52,776 nt of DNA from an uncultured Bacteroidota bacterium (GTDB taxonomy: Bacteria; Bacteroidota; Bacteroidia; AKYH767-A; OLB10), in assembly GCA_903847585.1 (NCBI GenBank), contig CAINEC010000077.1, positions 1 through 52,776 of the forward strand, in the 5' to 3' direction. Position 1 is the first letter of the stretch. Every line of letters begins with the position of its first letter. Positions 35,896 through 44,649 of this stretch are shown piece by piece. Both the position numbers and the translations under genes were made by a program. Under the pieces are notes generated by a model that saw only the letters and a program-made list of their open reading frames with translations, was not told the DNA's origin and searched no databases.

Positions 35896-36630
35896 ATGAA
35901 GCATATATTATTTAGACTGATTGTGGTATTAACATGCTTATTACCTACCCAAACATTTCATGTATTTGCAGTTACTGATACGCAGGGAATTTATGAGCAA
36001 ACGAATTCAGCCATACAGAATAAAGAAAATATAACGTCCAAGAATATTGGATTATCGAATTCAGATCAAAAGATAATATGGCCTTTCAAGTTCAAACCAT
36101 TAATGTTGATTCTGATTATTGTTGTCACATTTTCAGCCAGCTATTTTATCAGACTGCGATTACGCCATAAAAAAGAGCGACAACAATTATTTCTTGATAA
36201 ATCCAAGGCCTTGGATGACCTAAGTAAGGCGACCGAACAGATTTATTCGCTTACAAAATCTATAATTGATTTGAATCATCCAAATAAAGACGCAGAATTA
36301 TTGAAGACCGATCCAGAAAACAATACCGTTCAAGGAACTACAATAGACGATGAAATGATTAAACAACTTTCCAATACAAAGATTATTTCTGAAGAACAAT
36401 GGACAGTTTTTGTTAACACCTTCAATAAAGTTTATCCCAATTTTATAAAAGATATAAAACAGAAACACCCAGATATCACATTCACTGAGATGCGTTATTT
36501 GGCGCTTTCAAAACTAGACCTTAATACACGAGAAATTGCATTTTTAGTTGGGGTTAGTCAAGACGCCATTCGTCAGACAAAATGCAGATTAAATAAAAAA
36601 TTAGGGGCACGATTTGATTCCGAAGCTTAA
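35896..36630 (+). CDS. Membrane-anchored LuxR-type helix-turn-helix regulator
   Basis: A 244-residue protein: N-terminal signal-like hydrophobic segment (about 5-25), a short periplasmic stretch of about 35 residues, one TM helix (about 68-88), a basic RLRLRHKKERQQ coiled-coil-like juxtamembrane region and a C-terminal LuxR-type HTH (about 190-240: TFTEMRYLALSKLDLNTREIAFLVGVSQDAIRQTKCRLNKKLG). This is the cytoplasmic half of the large TPR- or Y_Y_Y-sensor regulators of Bacteroidota, with nearly the whole periplasmic sensor missing. It is transcribed away from the beta-barrel gene and may regulate it or the downstream secreted-protein genes; that is guesswork. Confidence 0.8.
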   Translation: MKHILFRLIVVLTCLLPTQTFHVFAVTDTQGIYEQTNSAIQNKENITSKNIGLSNSDQKIIWPFKFKPLMLILIIVVTFSASYFIRLRLRHKKERQQLFLDKSKALDDLSKATEQIYSLTKSIIDLNHPNKDAELLKTDPENNTVQGTTIDDEMIKQLSNTKIISEEQWTVFVNTFNKVYPNFIKDIKQKHPDITFTEMRYLALSKLDLNTREIAFLVGVSQDAIRQTKCRLNKKLGARFDSEA

Positions 36631-36715
36631 TCAGCAATTTGCTATTAAAATTATAAAGTAATGCATCAGATACTTTTCTTACTACCTTGCACTTGCCTAT
36701 TAAAACCTTTTTATC

Positions 36716-37369
36716 ATGTGCTTCTCTGCAACAGCCAGTTTTGTTTCTGCTTCCGTATTAACAGTCGCAGGTGCCATCTCTCTTAAATCTGCTAAAAAGA
36801 AACATCAGAAATTATTTGCGGCTATTCCATTGCTATTCGGAACGCAGCAATTATTAGAAGGTTTGTTATGGTTGGTTTTACCTGATGCCTCTAACAAAGA
36901 AGCAATAACAACCTTCACCCTACTCTTTTTATTTTTCGCGCAGGTGGTCTGGCCACTATGGGTGCCTTTATCGGTTTGGGTTTATGAAGAAGATCAAAAA
37001 AGAAAAAACACGTTATTCATATTTTTAATAATCGGAATTATAGTATCTGGTTACTTAGCTTTTTGCCTAATCAATTATGATGTGGTTGCTGTTGCGAAAG
37101 AACATCATATACAATATCAACTTTCATTTATTGAGAAGATAGTTCCTATTAGTGGTTGGTTGTATTTCGTTACGACTGTCATCCCACCTTTCATTTCGAC
37201 CTGTCACCGTATGCGTATTTTAGGCACAATCATTTTTCTATCTTACTTAGTTTCGAAAATATATTTCAACGATTACTTAATCTCTGTATGGTGCTTCTTT
37301 GCAGCAGTGTTAAGTGTATTGGTGATTTTGGTAGTAAGACAAGTCCCTTTAGGTAAATTTGCTAAATAG
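36716..37369 (+). CDS. DUF6629-like membrane protein
   Basis: A 217-residue inner-membrane protein with about seven TM helices. The N-terminus MCFSATASFVSASVLTVAGA followed by PLLFGTQQLLEGLLWL is characteristic of a family I recall as DUF6629, widespread in bacteria and without a known role. Cys2 with Ser/Thr residues at the start of helix 1 and the Q-Q-x-x-E-G-x-x-W motif in helix 2 are the conserved polar features. It is a lone gene, 85 bases after the LuxR-type regulator. Confidence 0.7.
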   Translation: MCFSATASFVSASVLTVAGAISLKSAKKKHQKLFAAIPLLFGTQQLLEGLLWLVLPDASNKEAITTFTLLFLFFAQVVWPLWVPLSVWVYEEDQKRKNTLFIFLIIGIIVSGYLAFCLINYDVVAVAKEHHIQYQLSFIEKIVPISGWLYFVTTVIPPFISTCHRMRILGTIIFLSYLVSKIYFNDYLISVWCFFAAVLSVLVILVVRQVPLGKFAK

Positions 37370-37470
37370 ATAATAATTTTCTCCCATAAGATTCTCGAAG
37401 CAATTTTATTTAACAATTGTATTAATAATAAATAAAGGTTCATTAGCGTTATTCCAATAAATCAACGCTT

Positions 37471-37881
37471 ATGAAGACCTTTCAAGTTATCGAGAAAAAA
37501 GCATTCCTGATTTTCATTTCACTTTTTGTTCTTATTTCCAGTAATGCACAAACGAGAACCGCTATCGACTTTAAAGTCCGCCTAGACACTACCCTTTACG
37601 AAAAAACAGTCCCTTTAGAAGTATTGCAAAATACAGACTCATTAAGCATTGTTAGAAAGTATGTGAGAGTAACTAGCTTCAAAAGCACTTTCATTTTCAA
37701 AGGAGGCCATAGAGCGAATTTAATTGATGAACCATCACAAAGCAATAAGATTACTGCTAACATGAAAGCAGCAATAAGTGCGCTACAAAAAGGAGATCGC
37801 ATTCTGATTGAAAACATTGTTGTGATAACCAAAGGAAACAAACTAACCTCAGCTCCACCTCTAATACTGACGGTGAATTAA
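37471..37881 (+). CDS. Small exported protein resembling the C-terminal domain of GldM
   Basis: A 136-residue protein with a signal-anchor-like N-terminus ending near SSNAQ. The body begins with a strand (AIDFKVRLDTTLYE), has VRKYVRVTSFKSTFIFKGG in the middle and ends in ALQKGDRILIENIVVITKGNK plus a short hydrophobic strand. The S-L-x-x-G-D-x-I-x-I-x-x-I-V/A pattern resembles the last domain of the gliding/T9SS protein GldM and related stand-alone modules. That likeness is from memory of the pattern and is not certain. First gene of a run of four exported-protein genes on this strand. Confidence 0.6.
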   Translation: MKTFQVIEKKAFLIFISLFVLISSNAQTRTAIDFKVRLDTTLYEKTVPLEVLQNTDSLSIVRKYVRVTSFKSTFIFKGGHRANLIDEPSQSNKITANMKAAISALQKGDRILIENIVVITKGNKLTSAPPLILTVN

Positions 37882-37933
37882 AAAGATTTGATTTTTTCAA
37901 TTAGCAGTCTAATCAGTTTAAAATTTTATCGTC

Positions 37934-39040
37934 ATGAAAATAATTTTCAAAATAACTATCGCCATTCTATTAATTACAGCCAACCCACTTTCTGCAATAG
38001 CACAGGAGCGAACATTACAAATTATTGATAGAAGTTATGCAGATATCAATATGCTTAATGGTTTGTATAATGTCCGCTTGTTACCTTGCGCATTTGGACA
38101 AGAAAAACTGGTTGACAGTATCAAATTCGATAAGGTAGATAAGAAAGATCTATCAGAAATTTGGTTGATTTATTCAGGATTTAGCGTAAAAGAAAATTTT
38201 AATCAAGATCAATTAAATAACAAGCGCATCGCAGAGCTCAAGAAAAAGTTACCGTACTTAAATTCTGCTAGTAAAATCAAATGGACAGATATGAAAATTG
38301 CAGGACTTAATAATCTTGATACTGCTAAGGAACAATTTCACGGGTTTGTATTGGTGTATGATTATAAAGCAGAACAAACACTTGGTCCTGTTCTCGACAG
38401 ACATAAAAACTGGGATAGTATTATTGTAGTTGTTGATGTAACGACGTCTATGTTACCAAGCTTGATGGAAGTAAACAAATGGCTTGATCTAAATTATAAA
38501 AACAAGCAGATAGACCGCTTTGTCTATTTCAATGATGGAGATGGAATTCCTGATTACATGAAACGACTAAATTCCACTGGAGGAATTCACACAGACACAT
38601 CAAGTAATTATAGCACTTATGTGAAAGGAATAAAAAAATACATGGTAATGGGATTAGGTAATATGGATATAGCAGAAAATGTTTTAGAAGCTTTAATCTA
38701 TGCTCAAAAATTTGCAATACCTGGGAGTGAAATTGTTTTGCTATCCGACAATAATTCTTCTCCAAGAGATACAGCACTTATCGACTCACTGAAACTTCCT
38801 GTGAAAGTGATTGCATGTGGTGTAGATGGTTGCGACCTTAATACTTCTTTAATTAATATAGCTTATCGCACAGGAGGATCCATTCATACAGGAGTTAGTG
38901 ATGTGCGCGACTTTAAAAATGCAAAACGACCAAAAGACAGAGAAATTATCATCAACATTGGTGATAAAAAATACATTACTAAAGGACGTTCGTTAAAATG
39001 TGTGAACTGCAATTGCGACCCTGACTTAAGATATTTTTAA
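37934..39040 (+). CDS. Exported VWA-like protein
   Basis: A 368-residue protein with a signal peptide (cut near AIAQ), an unassigned N-terminal region (about 27-160) and a von Willebrand factor A-like domain (about 160-335). The domain has strand VVVDVTTSM carrying a D168-x-T170-x-S172 MIDAS-like motif, an E-I-V-L-L-S-D272 strand and the late VIACGVDGCDLNTSL/AYRTGGSIHT elements where VWA domains usually end. C-terminal CVNCNCDPD is Cys-rich and may bind a metal or form disulfides. It lies 11 bases from the next gene. VWA domains bind proteins through metal; the partner is unknown, possibly the adjacent exported proteins. Confidence 0.68.
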   Translation: MKIIFKITIAILLITANPLSAIAQERTLQIIDRSYADINMLNGLYNVRLLPCAFGQEKLVDSIKFDKVDKKDLSEIWLIYSGFSVKENFNQDQLNNKRIAELKKKLPYLNSASKIKWTDMKIAGLNNLDTAKEQFHGFVLVYDYKAEQTLGPVLDRHKNWDSIIVVVDVTTSMLPSLMEVNKWLDLNYKNKQIDRFVYFNDGDGIPDYMKRLNSTGGIHTDTSSNYSTYVKGIKKYMVMGLGNMDIAENVLEALIYAQKFAIPGSEIVLLSDNNSSPRDTALIDSLKLPVKVIACGVDGCDLNTSLINIAYRTGGSIHTGVSDVRDFKNAKRPKDREIIINIGDKKYITKGRSLKCVNCNCDPDLRYF

Positions 39041-39051
39041 AATAGACTTCT

Positions 39052-39501
39052 ATGAAAAGATACATCCTTGTCTGTTGCATGACATTGGCAACTTGCTACA
39101 AAACAGAAGCACAAATCCATATTATTACGGCGGATCATTTGTTTTACATCGAACATAACGAGGAAAATGAAATTGAACTCGATTTATATTTCCAGCAATA
39201 TAAAAACGAAAAGACAATACCTCCTGCAAATCTATTTACGCTGGATTATGATAATCTTGTTGTCAAAACAGAAATGAATAATATGGTGAAAGCATATCCT
39301 ATTTCACAAATAACAAAACATGATAATTTAATCGATTGTGTGTATATCGACGCAATCAAAAACATCAATTATCATTTAAAATACTATTTTAAACATCCAA
39401 CACTTACTACCTCATTCTTATTTATTTCTTGGAAGAATAACAATGAAGACCCATCCGTGTCGGAAAGTGTGTATGTAGGTCCTCAGTCAAATATATTTTA
39501 A
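39052..39501 (+). CDS. Exported protein of unknown function
   Basis: A 149-residue protein with an N-terminal export signal (MKRYILVCCMTLATCYKTEAQ; it contains cysteines, but a clean lipobox is not evident). The mature part has short beta-strand and acidic segments (IEHNEENEIELDLYFQQY, NIDYHLKY-like aromatic strands) and ends SESVYVGPQSNIF. No domain is recognised. It is 11 bases downstream of the VWA-like gene and 16 bases upstream of the metalloprotease gene, so it is almost certainly cotranscribed with both. Confidence 0.62.
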   Translation: MKRYILVCCMTLATCYKTEAQIHIITADHLFYIEHNEENEIELDLYFQQYKNEKTIPPANLFTLDYDNLVVKTEMNNMVKAYPISQITKHDNLIDCVYIDAIKNINYHLKYYFKHPTLTTSFLFISWKNNNEDPSVSESVYVGPQSNIF

Positions 39502-39517
39502 TCCCGATATTTACGAT

Positions 39518-40153
39518 ATGAAAAGCTCAAATTCCCTAGCCAATATAGTCCTTGCATTTTTAATAACAAGCAGTTTAATTTCTTGCAAGCAGGAGACAAC
39601 TTCACAAAGCATTATTTCAAAAGAAAAACCTAAACAGCAAAAAACAATCGTAATACAACCCTACAGTGATCTCGATAAATCACAGGCAGACTTTATTATT
39701 TCTGAGGTAAAGAAAGTTTGTCCGAAGGTGGTAGTAAATAAGCCTATACCACTTCCTGTAAGCGCTTATTACGCAGCAAACAAACGTTTCCGGGCTGATT
39801 CGATCATTGCGATACAAAAAAGAATTTGTCAAAATAAGTACACACTATTAGGATTGACGAGTAAGGACATCAGCACTACAAAAGGCAATGCAAAAGATTT
39901 TGGAATAATGGGATTAGGATATTGTCCTGGATATTCGTGTGTCGTTTCAGGCTTTAGAATTAAAGGAAGCAATCGAATGGAGAAGTTCCGCAAGGTAACG
40001 TTGCATGAATTAGCGCATACAGAAGGATTGCCACACTGTCCTAACCTTCATTGCTATATGCGCGATGCGAAAGGTAAAGATCATTTGAATGAGGAAACTG
40101 ATTTTTGTGAGGGGTGTAAGAAGAAGTTGTTAGAGAAGGGTTGGAAATTGTAA
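39518..40153 (+). CDS. Archaemetzincin-type zinc metalloprotease lipoprotein
   Basis: A 211-residue protein with a lipobox (SLISC, Cys23) and a C-terminal metalloprotease domain. HELAHTEGLPH gives the zinc ligands H163, H167 and H173 and catalytic E164. It is followed by C174, C179-Y-M181 and C197-x-x-C200, the four-cysteine second metal site that defines archaemetzincins (HExxHxxGxxHC-x4-CxM-x17-CxxC pattern). The upstream YTLLGLTSKDI and GFRIKG strands also fit the fold. Archaemetzincins are normally cytosolic; a membrane-anchored lipoprotein form is unusual. Role unknown, presumably cleaving proteins at the cell envelope. Confidence 0.82.
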   Translation: MKSSNSLANIVLAFLITSSLISCKQETTSQSIISKEKPKQQKTIVIQPYSDLDKSQADFIISEVKKVCPKVVVNKPIPLPVSAYYAANKRFRADSIIAIQKRICQNKYTLLGLTSKDISTTKGNAKDFGIMGLGYCPGYSCVVSGFRIKGSNRMEKFRKVTLHELAHTEGLPHCPNLHCYMRDAKGKDHLNEETDFCEGCKKKLLEKGWKL

Positions 40154-40223
40154 TTATTTGGGATTTTTAAATTCTTTTTACAGAATAAGTAACTATTTTT
40201 AAGCATTCCAAAACCAAAATGCC

Positions 40224-42746
40224 TTGAAAACATCGTTACGCCTATTCGTCCTATTCTTTGCTATTAACCTATTTACAAATGCCAATGCGCAGGTGGTGGT
40301 TAATGAATATTCAGCATCTAACCTTACACAGTTTGTCGATAACCATAGTGACTTTGAAGACTGGATTGAATTATATAATTCAGGAACTACATCTGTGAAC
40401 TTAGGAGGTTATTACCTAAGTGATGATTCAATAAAAAACACTAAATATCAAATCCCAGCTGGTACTTTTATTAGCGCAGGAGGTTACCTTCGTTTCTGGT
40501 GCAGCGGAAGAAATAATTTTTCAGGAAATAATTATCATACAAGCTTTCGTATAACACAAACAAAAAATAATGGAGAAGACATTGTATTTTCAGACCCATC
40601 AGGAGTTATTATTGATGCAACGGATGCATTAAAAACTCAAAACGGACATTCACGTGGAAGAACAACCGATGGCGGTAGCACATGGGGTATTTTTATTATT
40701 CCAACACCGAATGCAACTAATAATTTATCTACTTCTTATACACGTTATGCCGACAAACCTGACTTCTTCTATAATGCAGGATTTTATACAGGTTCATTAA
40801 CCTATTTCATGTCGACAACAGAAACGAATGCAACTATCCGATATACTGATAACGGTACTGCACCTACGTTAGCTTCGCCAGCATATCTTAATCCTAATAC
40901 AATTACCCAAACAAAAGTGATTAAAGCAATTACCTATAGCAACGATCCTACTATCCTTCCTAGCTTCATGGAGTTTGCAACTTATTTTATTAATGTAAAT
41001 CATACGTTGCCGGTTGTTTCCATTTCAGCAACACAACTAAACAATCTTGCCAACGGTGCTGGTAATTTAGAACCCAAAGGATCTTTTGAATATTTTGATA
41101 CAGCAGGAGTACGTAAAGCAAATACCTATGGTGAATTTAATCGCCACGGACAAGATTCGTGGGTGCTTAGTCAGCGTAGCTTAGATTTTATTTCTCGTGA
41201 TGAAATGGGATATAATCATAGTGTTGAAGAAAAACTATTTGAGTATTCACCACGTCAAGATTTTCAACGTTTGATTTTACGTGCTGCTGGTGATGACAAT
41301 TATCCAGCAGATCATCGACAAGCAAATGAAGGAAGTTGTCATGTGCGTGATGCTTATATTCATATGCTATCGAAAAAAGGTGGAATGAACCTCGATGTTA
41401 GAAATGCTGAAAAGTGTATCGTGTATTTGAATGGTTCGTATTGGGGAGTGTATGATATACGCGAGAATCCTGATGAGCATGACTACACGGAATATTATTA
41501 CGGACAGGATAAATACAATTTGTATTATATCGAAACCTGGGGAAATACATGGGCAGAATATGGTGGACCTGCAGCACTAAATGAATGGGGCTCACTGTGG
41601 AGTTATATCCAGAATAATAGCATGGCTAATCCTACAAATTATAATTACGTAATGGATCGTTATGACGCAAGTAGTCTTGTAGATTATGTAATCACTAATG
41701 CAGTGACTGTTTGTTCTGATTGGCTCAACTATAATACGGGATGGTGGCGCGGATTAGATTCCACTGAACAACATTTAAAGTGGGGATATATTTTGTGGGA
41801 TAACGATGCCACCTTTGGTCATTATATCAACTACACTGGAATACCTAATACAGGTTATACAGCAGATCCTTGCGATGTAGAAGCATTAGCAGGTAATTCT
41901 GATCCGGAAGGACATATATTAGTTTTAAATCGCCTAAGACAAAATCCAGCGTTCAATCAATTTTATATTTCGCGAATGGCTGATTTATGGAATACTGTTT
42001 TCAGTTGCGATAATATGCTTTCTCAATTAGATAGTATAAGAGCGAAGCTTACTCCTGAAATGGCTGCGCATAGCGCTCGTTGGGGCGGTACACTTACAGA
42101 GTGGAATCAGAATATGGATACGTTGCGTGCATTCATTGCTAATCGTTGTAACTACATGCCGAGTGGAATGATGGGATGTTATGGTTTAACGGGGCCCTAT
42201 AATATTACATTGAATGCAGACCCTGCCAACTTTGGTAAAGTACGTTTTAATACTATTGTGCATGATCAGTTTCCTTGGACAGGAACTTACTTTGGTGGAA
42301 TGGATAATATTTTTGAAGCAATGCCTGATACGATGCGTTCATTTATCAATTGGACCTCTAACAGTCAAGTGTTTCAACCAAACGATAGTACAGCACTCGT
42401 AAAAGTAAACCTCGTTAGTAACGATTCAATAGTAGCACATTTTGATTACGCAACAGCAGTTTACGGAATGAATCAGACAGAGCCAATTGCTAACGTCTAC
42501 CCTACTGTTATTGATGAATTTACTCAGCTCGATTTTAGTTTACCTGAAGCAACAGCTGTTGATATTCAATTGGTAGATATAAACGGAAAAATTATTCGAG
42601 CGTTTGCAAAAGGAACAACTATGCAAAGTGGATTTCATAGTATGCAATTATCGATTCCAGCAGGAAGTTTACAGAATGGAATTTATTTATTGCAACTAAG
42701 AGCAGGCAATTATTCGAAGTCTTTCAAGCTTATAAAAGCAAACTAA
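40224..42746 (+). CDS. CotH-like protein with N-terminal lamin-tail domain, chitobiase-like domain and T9SS domain
   Basis: An 840-residue secreted protein starting at TTG 40224; the only nearby ATG (40219) is out of frame and closes at once. Order: signal peptide (1-22), lamin-tail domain (about 24-150, VVNEYSASN...DFEDWIELYNSG), chitobiase/beta-hexosaminidase C-terminal-like domain (about 180-245), CotH domain (about 260-640) with LNGSYWGVYDIREN, CSDW (D499) and WDNDATFGH (D526/D528), then a short region and a T9SS domain (about 770-840). It is thus domain-shuffled relative to the 15766-18045 kinase. CotH members are protein kinases; the catalytic Asp positions look preserved, but activity is not proven. 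Confidence 0.82.
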   Translation: MKTSLRLFVLFFAINLFTNANAQVVVNEYSASNLTQFVDNHSDFEDWIELYNSGTTSVNLGGYYLSDDSIKNTKYQIPAGTFISAGGYLRFWCSGRNNFSGNNYHTSFRITQTKNNGEDIVFSDPSGVIIDATDALKTQNGHSRGRTTDGGSTWGIFIIPTPNATNNLSTSYTRYADKPDFFYNAGFYTGSLTYFMSTTETNATIRYTDNGTAPTLASPAYLNPNTITQTKVIKAITYSNDPTILPSFMEFATYFINVNHTLPVVSISATQLNNLANGAGNLEPKGSFEYFDTAGVRKANTYGEFNRHGQDSWVLSQRSLDFISRDEMGYNHSVEEKLFEYSPRQDFQRLILRAAGDDNYPADHRQANEGSCHVRDAYIHMLSKKGGMNLDVRNAEKCIVYLNGSYWGVYDIRENPDEHDYTEYYYGQDKYNLYYIETWGNTWAEYGGPAALNEWGSLWSYIQNNSMANPTNYNYVMDRYDASSLVDYVITNAVTVCSDWLNYNTGWWRGLDSTEQHLKWGYILWDNDATFGHYINYTGIPNTGYTADPCDVEALAGNSDPEGHILVLNRLRQNPAFNQFYISRMADLWNTVFSCDNMLSQLDSIRAKLTPEMAAHSARWGGTLTEWNQNMDTLRAFIANRCNYMPSGMMGCYGLTGPYNITLNADPANFGKVRFNTIVHDQFPWTGTYFGGMDNIFEAMPDTMRSFINWTSNSQVFQPNDSTALVKVNLVSNDSIVAHFDYATAVYGMNQTEPIANVYPTVIDEFTQLDFSLPEATAVDIQLVDINGKIIRAFAKGTTMQSGFHSMQLSIPAGSLQNGIYLLQLRAGNYSKSFKLIKAN

Positions 42747-42752
42747 AATTGT

Positions 42753-43385
42753 TTATTTAATTGACTCAATTGTTTTTTCAAGAGCAGGAAAAGCGATAGA
42801 TGGGATTGCTCCAAACTGTATGGCATAATAGCCATGAGGTCGTTTTGGTGATTTTGTTTTAATTAATAATTGATAAACGCCAGGAGGAATCTTGGATAAG
42901 CCATTCTTATCTGTAATTCGAATTGCCTCCATCGAATATTCTTTTAATCGAGCAGGTGTTTCATCTTTTAATCGCACCCATGTAGAATCCTGTTGACTAA
43001 CGACTAATCTGCTTAATTGTAAAAATGCTTCAAAGCCAAGTTGCTTATCCAAATCGCTATTTTCAAAACGATAAGAAACGCGATCACCTTTATTAGGAGA
43101 AAAATTAGAAGGCAAAGGAGAAATAATTCGGAATGCCAATTCCTGAAGGCTATCCTTTAACTCGAAATATAACGGAAATACATATACGCTATCAATTCGT
43201 GTTATCAATGCATCTGTAGAATCGATATAATCAAATTGTCCTACTCCTTTATTATACGGAATGGCTTGCTTGATTTCAGGAAAGCCTCTATTACCGGTAA
43301 TGCTTAAAAAGGGATTGGTACGCTGGGCGAATAAATGAGAAGCAACATTTAAAAGTACAAGTAATATAAAAACGAATTTTCTCAT
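42753..43385 (-). CDS. Exported protein of unknown function
   Basis: A 210-residue protein with signal peptide (MRKFVFILLVLLNVASHLFAQ). It contains a proline-rich beginning (NRGFPEIKQAIPYNKG), beta strands (YVFPLYFELKDSLQ, VSYRFEN), a 60-residue region with R-L-x-D-E-T-P and ends with GVYQLLIKTKSPK and a hydrophobic segment (YYAIQFGAIPSIAFPA). No domain is recognised. It is convergent with the CotH gene and lies 30 bases after the ABC-type binding protein stop, so it may share its transcript. Confidence 0.65.
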   Translation of the reverse strand: MRKFVFILLVLLNVASHLFAQRTNPFLSITGNRGFPEIKQAIPYNKGVGQFDYIDSTDALITRIDSVYVFPLYFELKDSLQELAFRIISPLPSNFSPNKGDRVSYRFENSDLDKQLGFEAFLQLSRLVVSQQDSTWVRLKDETPARLKEYSMEAIRITDKNGLSKIPPGVYQLLIKTKSPKRPHGYYAIQFGAIPSIAFPALEKTIESIK

Positions 43386-43415
43386 ACTTTAAAACGTAAA
43401 ATCGTTCAATAAATT

Positions 43416-44621
43416 TTACAACGACTTCTTCACAAACTTCCAAGAATACACTCCATTCACTTTTTGAAGTCCCCAGTAATCGAAAGAGCCATTTGCACGA
43501 TCGCCATAAGTATTTAATGTGATTGATCCTGTAGCACCACTGAACTGAGCTGTTTGTGCTACGAATGAATTACGCAGATTAGCTGCATCAGCAGGTATTC
43601 CATTATTCGCTTCTACCGTACGTGCTAACACCCACATTGCATCATAAGCAGCAATTGCATACGCATCTGGCTGTTGTCCACAACGGCTAAGGATAGCCGC
43701 AGTTAATGGCTGCCACTTTGGTTGTGCCGACATTGGCAATCCGAATTCAGGAGCGTAGTAAGAAGTAGCAATTGCAAAATCACATGCAGCACTACTTGAA
43801 AGTATCGCATTACTTTTAATAAATCCATCGCCACCATACCAATTTACACTTTGTAAAAGGGTATCACCGTTAGCCTGATTAAAAATATCAACGGCCTCAT
43901 CAAAAGAAGCTAAATAAACTCCCACTGCTGAATTACCATAAGTAGCAGATAGCGTTATAATTCTTGCTTTAATATCGTTTAACAAAGTTGAATAATCCGT
44001 TGTTGTGGTTGCATAAGGTGTAAGATATTCAACCGTAGTTCCAGCTTTAGCAGCAAAGGCATTTTTAACGGAGTTTTGTAAACCAATATTTCCTGCATCA
44101 TCACGCGCAACTACAATTAATCCTTTCTTTCCTTCATCATAAATAGAACTTGCGATAGCGCCTCCTTCAATTGCATCACCAGGGCAGTAACGATAGATGG
44201 CATCATTAGCAATTGCTAATGTACTTGCTGTACTTCCTTGACTTACTACTAACATCTTTCCACCATCTGCAATTGATTTAATGGCTCCTACTTCCGCACT
44301 CGATTGAGGTCCGATGATTAAACGCACGCCCGAATTCAAAGCGTTACTCATATAGGTCTTCGCTAAAGCAGTATCAAGCTTGGTATCATAAACAGAAGAA
44401 GAAAAACGGAATGGAACATTACGAGCTTCGAAATCAGCATTGATTTCTTCCACTGCAATTTCAATTGCTGCTTTTGATGGAATTCCTAAGGTTGACCAGT
44501 TGCCTGTTAATGATAACATCGCACCTACATTAACTGTTGTGAAATTTTGTTCGTCTTCTTTTTTACATCCAACGATAAAGATGAATGCTACTAATGATAC
44601 TAAGGCAATAACTTTTTTCAT
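43416..44621 (-). CDS. Periplasmic ligand-binding lipoprotein, Leu/Ile/Val-binding type
   Basis: A 401-residue protein with lipobox (IFIVGC, Cys19) and a type I periplasmic binding fold (Peripla_BP_6, LivK-like): NVGAMLSLTGNW near the N-terminus, IGPQSSAEVGAI, ARDDAGNIG, and a second lobe with YDAMWVLARTVEAN. Such proteins feed branched-chain amino acids, amides or other small ligands to an ABC importer, but no permease or ATPase gene is in the window, so it may be a sensor or an orphan binding protein. The closely placed exported-protein gene downstream may be related. Confidence 0.85.
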   Translation of the reverse strand: MKKVIALVSLVAFIFIVGCKKEDEQNFTTVNVGAMLSLTGNWSTLGIPSKAAIEIAVEEINADFEARNVPFRFSSSVYDTKLDTALAKTYMSNALNSGVRLIIGPQSSAEVGAIKSIADGGKMLVVSQGSTASTLAIANDAIYRYCPGDAIEGGAIASSIYDEGKKGLIVVARDDAGNIGLQNSVKNAFAAKAGTTVEYLTPYATTTTDYSTLLNDIKARIITLSATYGNSAVGVYLASFDEAVDIFNQANGDTLLQSVNWYGGDGFIKSNAILSSSAACDFAIATSYYAPEFGLPMSAQPKWQPLTAAILSRCGQQPDAYAIAAYDAMWVLARTVEANNGIPADAANLRNSFVAQTAQFSGATGSITLNTYGDRANGSFDYWGLQKVNGVYSWKFVKKSL

Positions 44622-44649
44622 TTTAATTGTATACTTGTTTAATCGTTTA

